From Phycisphaerae bacterium (GTDB lineage Bacteria > Planctomycetota > Phycisphaerae > UBA1845 > Fen-1342), in contig JAGNKU010000005.1 of assembly GCA_017999985.1 (NCBI GenBank), forward strand, positions 248,001 through 312,000: a stretch of DNA of 64,000 nucleotides, read 5' to 3'. Positions 11,199 to 17,984 of the stretch are shown piece after piece. Position 1 is the stretch's first letter; each line of letters opens with the position of its first letter. Position numbers and translations under genes: made by a program. The notes beneath the pieces are model-generated. The model searched no databases. It had not been told where the DNA came from and saw only the letters and a program-made list of their open reading frames with translations.

Positions 11199-12911
11199 AT
11201 GGCGAGCACACCCACCCACGGCGAAAGCCGCATCGTTCAAGCCCTCGACAAATTGCACGAATTCGAGCGGGCCCCGGTTCCGCGTGGGCGGCTGCAACCC
11301 TGGTGGCACTTTGCCGCCCTGCTGGCCGGCGAGCACGTCGCCGGCACGGAGTTCGTCATCGGCGCCCTGTTCGTCAGTTGGGGCGTCGGCACCCGCGACG
11401 TCCTCGTCGGCCTGCTGCTGGGCAACCTGCTCGCGGTGCTGACCTGGACCTTTGTCTGCGTGCCCATCGCCGTGCAGACGCGCCTGACGCTCTACTGGTA
11501 CCTGCGGCAGATCGGCGGGCCCATCACGGCGCTGGTCTACAACGTGCTGAACGCAGTGCTGTTCTGCATCCTCGCCGGCTGCATGATCACCGTCTCCGCC
11601 TCCTCCGTCCGCATGCTCTTCGGCATTCCGCCGCAGACCAACTGGTACCCGGAGGACATCCGGTTCGTGATCCTCGTGCTGGTTTTGGGCGCGGTCGTCG
11701 TCACACTGGCGATCCTGGGCTTCAAGCGCCTGGCGCAGTTCGCCGAGGTCTGCTCGCCGTGGATGTTCTTCATGTTCCTCGCCGGCGCGTTGTTCATGCT
11801 GCCCGCCCTCGCGCTGCATACCGGGCACGGCCCCATCAACAGCTTCGCCGCATTCCTGAAGCTGGCCGACGAGTCCATCTGGACCGGCGTCCGCCCCGAC
11901 GGCCGGCCGCCGATCTCGTTCTGGCATGTGACCGCGTTCGCGTGGATCTGCAACCTGGCGATGCACGGCGGCCTGTCGGACATGGCGCTGTTCCGCTACG
12001 CGAAGACGATCCGCTGCGGGCTGACATCGGCGTGCGGCATGTTCTTCGGCCACTACGTCGCGTGGATCTGTGCCGGAATCATGGGCGCGGGCACGGCGGT
12101 CCTGCTGAAGAAGACCATGGCCGAGCTCGACGCCGGCGCGATCGCGATGCAATCGCTGGGCATCGCCGGCGCGATCACGGTCGTGCTCGCGGGCTGGACC
12201 ACTTCGAACCCGACGCTGTATCGCGCGGGGTTGGCGTTCCAGGCGGTGACGCCGGGCTGGCCGCGCTGGCTGGTCACGCTGCTGGCCGGGGCCGCGACGA
12301 CGATCGTGGCGTGTTTCCCGTTCGTGTTCACGAAACTGCTGGATTTTGTGGGCTGGTACGGGCTGCTGCTGATGCCGGTCGGGGCGATCGTGTTCGCCGA
12401 GCACTGGCTGTTCCCGCTCATCGGCCTGACGCGGTGCTGGGTGAGCCGGCGAGGACTGATCGTCAACTGGCCGGCACTGGCGAGCTGGGCGATCGGGATT
12501 GCGGTGGCGCTCTACCTGGAACGCACCGGCACGCTGCACCTGTTCTTCCTGTTCCTGCCGATCTGGGCATTGACGATCGTCCTCTACATCATCCTGGCGT
12601 CGCTGGCCGGGGCGCGCGGGGTCAGCGCGGCACCGCAACCCGCAGCGCCGCCCACGCCGGCGCAGCCTGCGACGAGTGCCGCACCGCCGCCACCTGCGCG
12701 GCGCAGCCCATTGGGCATCGGCTTCGGCTTGCTGACGCTCGTCGCGCTGTGCGCGTGCCTGGGCATCGCCGTGTGGATGTTCGTGTCCGGTCCGGATGGA
12801 TACGAGCAGCGGGTCGCCGCCGCGAAGACGTGGCTGCTCATCTGCAGCCTGGTCTACCTGGTGAGCGCCGCGGTGTACTCGTTGCAGCGCAAAGAGCCGG
12901 CGGCGGAGTGA
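11199..12911 (+). CDS. NCS1-family nucleobase/thiamine-precursor permease
   Basis: A 570-residue integral membrane transporter of the NCS1 (cytosine/purine, hydantoin, HMP) family. Family traits are the N-terminal cytoplasmic segment, the first helix region LLAGEHVAGTEFVIGALFVSWGVG, then about twelve helices including GLLLGNLLAVLTW, LAILGFKRLAQFAE and AGWTTSNPTLYRAGL, the conserved NPTLYRAG region of helix 8. The C-terminus is extended by a Pro/Ala-rich loop (PAAPPTPAQPATSAAP) and two more predicted helices, longer than the usual 430-480 residues. SD GAGGA is six bases before the ATG. It is convergent with thiC, which makes a hydroxymethylpyrimidine-type substrate (as for CytX) conceivable, but the sequence does not prove it. 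Confidence 0.83.
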   Translation: MASTPTHGESRIVQALDKLHEFERAPVPRGRLQPWWHFAALLAGEHVAGTEFVIGALFVSWGVGTRDVLVGLLLGNLLAVLTWTFVCVPIAVQTRLTLYWYLRQIGGPITALVYNVLNAVLFCILAGCMITVSASSVRMLFGIPPQTNWYPEDIRFVILVLVLGAVVVTLAILGFKRLAQFAEVCSPWMFFMFLAGALFMLPALALHTGHGPINSFAAFLKLADESIWTGVRPDGRPPISFWHVTAFAWICNLAMHGGLSDMALFRYAKTIRCGLTSACGMFFGHYVAWICAGIMGAGTAVLLKKTMAELDAGAIAMQSLGIAGAITVVLAGWTTSNPTLYRAGLAFQAVTPGWPRWLVTLLAGAATTIVACFPFVFTKLLDFVGWYGLLLMPVGAIVFAEHWLFPLIGLTRCWVSRRGLIVNWPALASWAIGIAVALYLERTGTLHLFFLFLPIWALTIVLYIILASLAGARGVSAAPQPAAPPTPAQPATSAAPPPPARRSPLGIGFGLLTLVALCACLGIAVWMFVSGPDGYEQRVAAAKTWLLICSLVYLVSAAVYSLQRKEPAAE

Positions 12912-12959
12912 GCGGCATGATCCGGGGGGCAGCCCTCTGCCTGTCATTGACCGACCGGA

Positions 12960-12975
12960 GGTTGGTGCCCCAACC
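12960..12975. terminator. Small hairpin between converging permease and thiC genes
   Basis: GGTTGG, TGCC loop, CCAACC, touching the thiC stop codon. There is no U-run on either side, so it is only a weak candidate for a bidirectional terminator. Confidence 0.3.
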
Positions 12976-14435
12976 TATGGGCCGGGCTTGACCGCGGCGC
13001 GCAGCTCCTTGCTGATCCGCTGGCTGCACCACTCGCGGCCGCACATGGAGCAGTAGTCCGCGTCTTCCGTCAGGCACTTGTCGCGCAGCTTGCACGCCGC
13101 CTCGCCGTCGAACGCCAGGTCGAACTGCCGCGGCCAATCCAGCTCGGCGCGCGCCCGTGCCATCGCGTCGTCCCACTGCCGCGCCCCAACCACCCCGCGC
13201 GCCACGTCGCCTGCGTGCGCCGCGATCTTGTACGCGATGCAGCCAAGCTTCACATCGTCGAGCTGTGGCAGACCCACGTGCTCCTTCGGCGTCACGTAGC
13301 ACAGCATCGCCGCACCCGCCCGCGCCGCCTCCGTCGCGCCGATCGCGCTGGTGATGTGGTCGTGTCCGGGGAATACATCCGTGACGACCGGCCCCAGCAC
13401 GTAGAACGGCGCGTCGTCGCACACGCGCCGTTGCGTCTCCATGTTGAACGCGACCTCGTTGAGCGGGATGTGTCCCGGCCCTTCGACCATCACCTGCACG
13501 CCCGCTGACCGGGCCCGCTGCACCAGCTCGCCCAGTACGTGCAGCTCCGCGAATTGCGCCGGGTCGCTCGCGTCCGCCAGGCATCCTGGCCGCACGCCGT
13601 CGCCCAGCGAATACGTGACGTCATACTGCCGCATGATCGCGCTAAGCTCGTCGAACAGCTCGTAAAACGGGTTCTGCCGGTTGTGGTGCAGCATCCACTT
13701 CGCCAGCAGCGACCCGCCGCGGCTCACCAAACCCTGCGTCCGGCGGTGAATCAGCGGTAGATGCTCGCGCAGGATGCCGGCGTGGATGGTGAAGAAGTCC
13801 ACGCCCTGCTGCGCCTGGTGCTCCACGGTGCGCAGGATCGTCGCGTGATCGAGCTCCTCGATGCTGCGTCCGATGATCATGCTGTAGATCGGCACGGTCC
13901 CGACCGCGACGGTGCTGTGGTCGATCATGAGCTGCCGGCACTCGTCGAGGTCGCCGCCGGTGGACAGGTCCATGACCGTGTCGGCGCCGTAGAGGACCGC
14001 GCAGCGGAGCTTGGCGAGCTCGCCGGCCGTGTTGCTCGACACCGGCGACGCGCCGAGATTCGCGTTGATCTTCGTGCTGAGCGGTCGGCCGATGCCGGCG
14101 GGATCGAGGCGCTTGGGGGCCGTGAGGCCGCGGCAGTGCTGCGGATCGTCGAGCCACGCGTGACGCTGGGCGACGGTCTGGTTGACCCACAGGCCGGCGG
14201 GGGAAGTCGGAGGTGTGAAGTCAGAAGTCGGAAGTGACAAGTCAGAAGTCAGAAGTGCGCCATCCGGCACAGGCTTGCCGCCGGTGCCGGCGAGATGCCG
14301 CACGTTGGCGGGAATGACGACCCGCCCGGCGGCGACGTGCTCGAGGATGGCCGCGGGCGTGAGGTTCTCGCGCCCGGCGACGCGCCGCATTTCGCTCGTG
14401 ATGATGCCCTGGCGGGCGGCTTCAAGTTGAGTCAT
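12975..14435 (-). CDS. thiC: Phosphomethylpyrimidine synthase ThiC
   Basis: A radical-SAM enzyme converting aminoimidazole ribotide to hydroxymethylpyrimidine phosphate for thiamine synthesis. The 486-residue protein has TQLEAARQGIITSEM at the start, KINANLGASPVSS, YGADTVMDLSTGGD, MVEGPGHIPLNEV, GHDHITSAIGA and, near the C-terminus, the [4Fe-4S] ligand motif CSMCGREWC (C-x2-C-x4-C). The start is the ATG at 14433-14435, with SD GAGGAG overlapping the end of the rhomboid gene. Between VIPANVRHLAG and PAGIGRPLS it has roughly 50-60 extra residues compared with short bacterial ThiC. Part of this is encoded by a heptamer tandem array (14203-14258). It is the last gene of a TPP-riboswitch operon. 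Confidence 0.96.
   Translation of the reverse strand: MTQLEAARQGIITSEMRRVAGRENLTPAAILEHVAAGRVVIPANVRHLAGTGGKPVPDGALLTSDLSLPTSDFTPPTSPAGLWVNQTVAQRHAWLDDPQHCRGLTAPKRLDPAGIGRPLSTKINANLGASPVSSNTAGELAKLRCAVLYGADTVMDLSTGGDLDECRQLMIDHSTVAVGTVPIYSMIIGRSIEELDHATILRTVEHQAQQGVDFFTIHAGILREHLPLIHRRTQGLVSRGGSLLAKWMLHHNRQNPFYELFDELSAIMRQYDVTYSLGDGVRPGCLADASDPAQFAELHVLGELVQRARSAGVQVMVEGPGHIPLNEVAFNMETQRRVCDDAPFYVLGPVVTDVFPGHDHITSAIGATEAARAGAAMLCYVTPKEHVGLPQLDDVKLGCIAYKIAAHAGDVARGVVGARQWDDAMARARAELDWPRQFDLAFDGEAACKLRDKCLTEDADYCSMCGREWCSQRISKELRAAVKPGP
14203..14258. repeat. Heptamer tandem array inside thiC, GAAGTCA type, eight units
   Basis: Eight contiguous 7-base units on the plus strand: GAAGTCG, GAGGTGT, GAAGTCA, GAAGTCG, GAAGTGA, CAAGTCA, GAAGTCA, GAAGTGC. 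Read on the minus strand it encodes the low-complexity stretch LLTSDLSLPTSDFTPPTS of ThiC without breaking the frame. Confidence 0.9.
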
Positions 14436-14448
14436 GTACTCCTCGCGA

Positions 14449-15948
14449 TTACCACAGCGACCACCGGCGCTCATTCGGCTTGCCGATGAGCTTCCAGGCA
14501 TGCCGGCCGAGCACGGCGGTCACAAGATCGCCCCCGCGAGCATTGACGAGACGCGTGAACAGCAGCAACAGGGCGATGGCCGCCCCGGCGAAGAACCCGC
14601 CGAGGTGTGCCCAATGCGCCACATCGTCCTGGACCCGCAGCGCGGTGAACACGATGTCGAACGCGATGTAAAACAGGACGACCCAGAACCCGCGGACGGC
14701 GAACAGCGACATGTTCAGCTTGAACATGAAGGCGAGTCCCCAGCGCCACCACGCCACCAGGTGAACCTTGTGGATCGGAAACAGGACCAGGTACATCCCT
14801 GCCAAGCCCATGATGGCGCCGGACGCGCCGAGCATCGATTGCGGCACGTCCGCGGGCAATGTCGCCAAATGCGCCACGGCCGCCACGACCGCAAGCAACG
14901 GGTAAAGCAGCAGCGTCAGAATGTTCCCGATCAACGCATTCACGCGGGTGCCCAGCACCAGCAGGAACAACATGTTGCTGGCCAGGTGCAGCCACCCGCC
15001 GTGCAGGAACGCGTGCGTGATCAACTGGTATGGGTGGTGCGACGGCATACGCATGTCCAGGTCGAGCTCGCCTTCAGCGACCGCTTCATCAATCTCGGCG
15101 TCGCTAAACCCGCGCGAGTGCAGAATACCGCGGACGTCAACCTGCCCATCACCATTCCACAGCATCAAGCTCAAATCGTCCGGGGTCGGCTCAGGGTCGT
15201 ATTCCACGGCGAAAATGAACCAGACACTCAGAGCGATCGTCAGCGCCGCGATGGCGCGCGTCACCCAGGGCGCGCGAAGGCCGAACGCCTCGGACGCGAC
15301 GGGATACACGCCAACGGGAATCAACCAACTCAGCCAGCGAATCGTGCCCTCTGCGTACGAGTATGCCTGGTCGACGGTGCCGTCGTCGGTGGTAATGAGC
15401 GCGCGGCCGGTCTTGACGTCGATGCCACATTCCACGCAGATCCGCGCACCCGGCAGCCGCTTGCCACAGCTCGGGCAGGTGCGCGACGCCCCCATGTATT
15501 CGTGCGGCGTGCCTTCCGACGGCGCGGCCGGTGCGACGGGAAGTACTCCCTCGCTGCCATCGGCCAAGGGCAACTGTGGAGTCGCGACGGTCTCGCCAGT
15601 GGCGAGCGCGTCAAACAAAGCGCCGGCATCGGCCTGCGGTGCGGCCACAGGAGCGGAGCCAACCGGGGCAGCGATCATGAGCGCGACGCCGCATTTGGGG
15701 CACTTCACGCGCCGCCCGGCCGAACGCACCGGCGCGTACAGGGATGCACCACACGCACAGCGCACTCGAATACGTGCGCTGGAATCCAGCGCGGGCGGCC
15801 GTGGCGGATGTTCCGCCGGCGTGCGCACGACGAGCACGGACCGGCATTTCGGACAATGCGTCTGCCGCCCAACCGCACTGGACGGCGCGCTGATCTTCGC
15901 GCCACAGGCGCAGTTCACACGAATGCGTTGTGGTTCTCCATCGGTCAT
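14449..15948 (-). CDS. Rhomboid-family intramembrane serine protease with N-terminal zinc ribbons
   Basis: A 499-residue protein. Two N-terminal zinc-ribbon units (CACGAKISAP...CPKC and CACGASLYAP...CPKC) are followed by a linker and a third ribbon (CPSCGKRLPGARICVECG). Then come about seven transmembrane helices of a rhomboid domain: HAFLHGGWLHLASNM, the catalytic-Ser motif GASGAIMG and the catalytic His in WAHLGGFFAG. Both dyad residues are present, so it should be an active protease cutting within membranes. An acidic insert with an EF-hand-like look (NGDGQVDVRGIL) precedes the rhomboid core. It sits between the tandem-DinB gene (29 bases upstream) and thiC (13 bases downstream), in the TPP-controlled operon. 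Confidence 0.92.
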   Translation of the reverse strand: MTDGEPQRIRVNCACGAKISAPSSAVGRQTHCPKCRSVLVVRTPAEHPPRPPALDSSARIRVRCACGASLYAPVRSAGRRVKCPKCGVALMIAAPVGSAPVAAPQADAGALFDALATGETVATPQLPLADGSEGVLPVAPAAPSEGTPHEYMGASRTCPSCGKRLPGARICVECGIDVKTGRALITTDDGTVDQAYSYAEGTIRWLSWLIPVGVYPVASEAFGLRAPWVTRAIAALTIALSVWFIFAVEYDPEPTPDDLSLMLWNGDGQVDVRGILHSRGFSDAEIDEAVAEGELDLDMRMPSHHPYQLITHAFLHGGWLHLASNMLFLLVLGTRVNALIGNILTLLLYPLLAVVAAVAHLATLPADVPQSMLGASGAIMGLAGMYLVLFPIHKVHLVAWWRWGLAFMFKLNMSLFAVRGFWVVLFYIAFDIVFTALRVQDDVAHWAHLGGFFAGAAIALLLLFTRLVNARGGDLVTAVLGRHAWKLIGKPNERRWSLW

Positions 15949-15977
15949 GTCCCGTTCCCCGTGGTTCCCAATCGTCT

Positions 15978-17015
15978 TCAGTTCCGCATCGCACCGGCGG
16001 CGTGCGCCAGTTCGCGCAGCCGGGTTATGTAGTCCAGAGCCGGCACGACGCCGCCGACGTGGCGCAGCATGTTCGCCGCCTGCGCGCGGTGGTGTGTGCC
16101 GTGGCAGCAGAGCTGCAGCATCGTCACACCCAGCGGAAACGACATCGTCACGCCCGCACGCGGCGTCGCACTCATTGGCCGCTGCAGATCGGCATCCGTC
16201 GACTTCGCCAGCAGCTCGTTTCGCCGGGCGACGGTTTCGTCGAAACGGTGCGTGAGTTCCGCGATCGAGCTGCGCGCGTCCGCGCGCGGGAACAGCCGGC
16301 CGGCGCCCTGCGTCCAGTTGTCATACCACCACTGCTCCGCATCCCGGATGTGCACCAGCGTGGCCCGCAGCGACCCGGCGCCTATATCAAACGGACGATC
16401 GAGCTGCTCGTCGCTGAGCTGCGCGGCGGCGGCATGCACGGTCTGGCGCGCCCAGTCGGCATACGCGTAGTACGTCTGCAGCGTGCCGACATCCAGCGCC
16501 GGCGGCGGCGCGTCGCCCTGCTCCCGCTTCATGAACACATAATCCAAGCCCGGCTGCGGCGGCGGCACGCCCAGCTGCCGCAGCATGTTCATGGCCTGCG
16601 CGCGGTGGTGCAGGCCGTGGTTGCACACGTGCAACAGGATGTCGTCCAGCGCGTGCGTCCACGTGGCACCGCGAATGTCCGTGTAGGTGACCAGCCGTCG
16701 CAGGTCGTCCGCCCGCCAGCCGGTGAGTTCTTCGTTACGCGTGGTCGACAGCGCGACCCAGACTTTGCGCAGCTCCGCCAGTGCGGCGACTTCGTGCGCG
16801 TGAGGAAGCTCCGACTGATCCGCCCCGCGCCAGCGCGTCAGCCAGATGCGCTCGGCGCCGTAAAGGTGGCGCAGCGTCGCGCCCAGCGAGCCCGCACCCA
16901 TCTCGAACGGCCGACCGAGTTGCCCGGCGGACAGACCCGCGGCGCACGCCAGGAGCTTGTCGCGCGCCCAGTCATTGTGCGCGAAAAGCTCGCGAAGCGC
17001 GGGCAGGCCGATCAT
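15978..17015 (-). CDS. Tandem DinB-like metalloprotein
   Basis: A 345-residue protein made of two DinB/YfiT-type four-helix units, residues about 1-165 and 170-340. Each has the His triad of the superfamily: LRHLYGAERIW with HGLHHRAQAMNML in the first half, LVHIRDAEQWW with HGTHHRAQAANML in the second. Both metal sites therefore look intact. Start residues are similar too (LFAHNDWARDKLL and YYAYADWARQTVH), showing internal duplication. DinB-fold proteins are often metal-dependent transferases or thiol enzymes, or of unknown role. The ATG at 17013-17015 has a strong SD (GGAGGT). It is the first gene after a TPP riboswitch, in an operon with thiC, which suggests a thiamine-related job that is not established. 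Confidence 0.85.
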   Translation of the reverse strand: MIGLPALRELFAHNDWARDKLLACAAGLSAGQLGRPFEMGAGSLGATLRHLYGAERIWLTRWRGADQSELPHAHEVAALAELRKVWVALSTTRNEELTGWRADDLRRLVTYTDIRGATWTHALDDILLHVCNHGLHHRAQAMNMLRQLGVPPPQPGLDYVFMKREQGDAPPPALDVGTLQTYYAYADWARQTVHAAAAQLSDEQLDRPFDIGAGSLRATLVHIRDAEQWWYDNWTQGAGRLFPRADARSSIAELTHRFDETVARRNELLAKSTDADLQRPMSATPRAGVTMSFPLGVTMLQLCCHGTHHRAQAANMLRHVGGVVPALDYITRLRELAHAAGAMRN

Positions 17016-17074
17016 GAGCACACCTCCGCGAAACGGGCTGTGAAGGAGTGGGCGAGTCCAATGTGCATGCTGTC

Positions 17075-17200
17075 GCTTCCCTTCGCAGCCGAAGACCGCC
17101 GCCGAGCACGCGGCGGCCGCTGGTCGCTGATCAGGTTCGGAGGGTCTCCAGGCCGATCGTGCCCGGATCTCATGTCCGTCGCGCCGGACCACCCCTAGCT
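17075..17200 (-). promoter_or_regulatory. TPP riboswitch (THI element)
   Basis: Read on the minus strand the region contains the conserved THI-box blocks in order: AGGGGTGG near the 5' end, a GTCCG/CGGAC P3 stem, ATGAGAT (the CUGAGA-type pyrimidine-binding loop), ACCCTCCGAACCTGATC, and GCGAAGGGAAGC at the 3' end. GCT at the 5' end pairs with the terminal AGC (P1), and AGGGG pairs with ACCCT (P2). A CAGC/GCTG stem with an extended GC-rich arm forms P4/P5. Downstream, CCCACTCC could pair with the GGAGGTG SD of the first gene, giving translational control. This explains thiamine control of the DinB-rhomboid-thiC operon. Confidence 0.9.
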
Positions 17201-17209
17201 ACATTCATC

Positions 17210-17238
17210 AGTCTAGCCGAATGTCGGCGGCGCGACAA
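17210..17238 (-). promoter_or_regulatory. Promoter of the TPP-riboswitch operon
   Basis: Minus strand TTGTCG, 17-base spacer, TAGACT. The predicted start (about 17203) is at the 5' edge of the riboswitch, so promoter and aptamer positions support each other. Confidence 0.75.
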
Positions 17239-17246
17239 CGCGGTAC

Positions 17247-17279
17247 CCCCTCCCGGCCCTCTCCGGGGCAGCGGAGGGG
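17247..17279. terminator. GC-rich hairpin between elbB and the thiamine operon promoter
   Basis: CCCCTCC and GGAGGGG arms with inner partial pairing, 14 bases beyond the elbB stop. There is no U-run. It resembles the pyrimidine/purine dispersed repeats at 22561-22610 and 29731-29827, so it may be a repeat copy, a terminator or both. Confidence 0.4.
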
Positions 17280-17293
17280 TTCAGATCCCGCCT

Positions 17294-17950
17294 CTAGATC
17301 AACGCCAGAACCTTGTCCACGAGCTTGCGGATGCCTTCGTACACCGCCGCCGGGCCGGGGCCGAGCATGTACGCCGGCGTGGTCACGAGCTTATGGTCGG
17401 CGTCGACGGTGATCTCGGTGACCGGGCGGTTCTCGTGCTGGCAGCCGAGCGCGATAATCTGGCCCGCCACGCCCGGGTCATTGCCGATCGTCACTTTCGC
17501 GGATATGCCGCGCTGGCCGGCGATGCAGGCCAGCACCGCCGGCGCGATGCAGATCGCCCCGACCGGTTTGCGCTGCGCGAGGCAGTCGCCGACGAGCCGG
17601 GCAACGTCCGGATGCACCGTGCCCTGCGGGCCTTTTTCCGCCAGATTGCTGAGGTTCTTCACGGCGCCGAAGCCGCCCGGCAGGATGAGCGCATCCAGGT
17701 CGGCCGCCCGGACCGTCGCCAGATCGCGAATCTCGCCGCGGGCGATGCGCGCGGACTCCTGCAGCACGTTGCGTTTGCGCCCGGTCGGTTTCTGCGTCCG
17801 ATGATCGACCTCGTCGAACTCGATGTTCGGCGCACAGCAGACGATCGTCGCCTGGTGCTGATCGAGCGCCAGCAGCGTCAGCACGGCCTCGTGAATCTCG
17901 GCGCCGTCGAAGACGCCACAGCCGGATAACAAAACTCCCACCTTGGGCAT
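17294..17950 (-). CDS. elbB: ElbB-like DJ-1/PfpI family protein (isoprenoid biosynthesis glyoxalase)
   Basis: A 218-residue DJ-1/PfpI superfamily protein matching the ElbB subgroup: VGVLLSGCGVFDGAEIHEAVLTL at the start (split here by GCGVFDG), LILPGGFGAVKNLSNLA, the nucleophile elbow GAICIAPAVLA with Cys at about 134, and TTPAYMLGP near the end. ElbB of E. coli was linked to isoprenoid synthesis and has weak glyoxalase activity; the natural substrate is uncertain. SD AAGGAG lies seven bases before the ATG. It lies 34 bases after the large exported protein on the same strand, likely co-transcribed. Confidence 0.9.
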   Translation of the reverse strand: MPKVGVLLSGCGVFDGAEIHEAVLTLLALDQHQATIVCCAPNIEFDEVDHRTQKPTGRKRNVLQESARIARGEIRDLATVRAADLDALILPGGFGAVKNLSNLAEKGPQGTVHPDVARLVGDCLAQRKPVGAICIAPAVLACIAGQRGISAKVTIGNDPGVAGQIIALGCQHENRPVTEITVDADHKLVTTPAYMLGPGPAAVYEGIRKLVDKVLALI

Positions 17951-17984
17951 CAGTCGCTCCTTGCTGGATGTATACGGCGGTCAG

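Noticed and set aside
14203-14258. CRISPR-like array
   Set aside because: Units are 7 bases and contiguous, without spacers; it is a minisatellite. The same applies to 11053-11101, 31234-31268 and 50028-50062.
14436-14448. TPP riboswitch immediately before thiC
   Set aside because: Only 13 bases separate thiC from the rhomboid gene; the riboswitch is further up, before the first gene of the operon.
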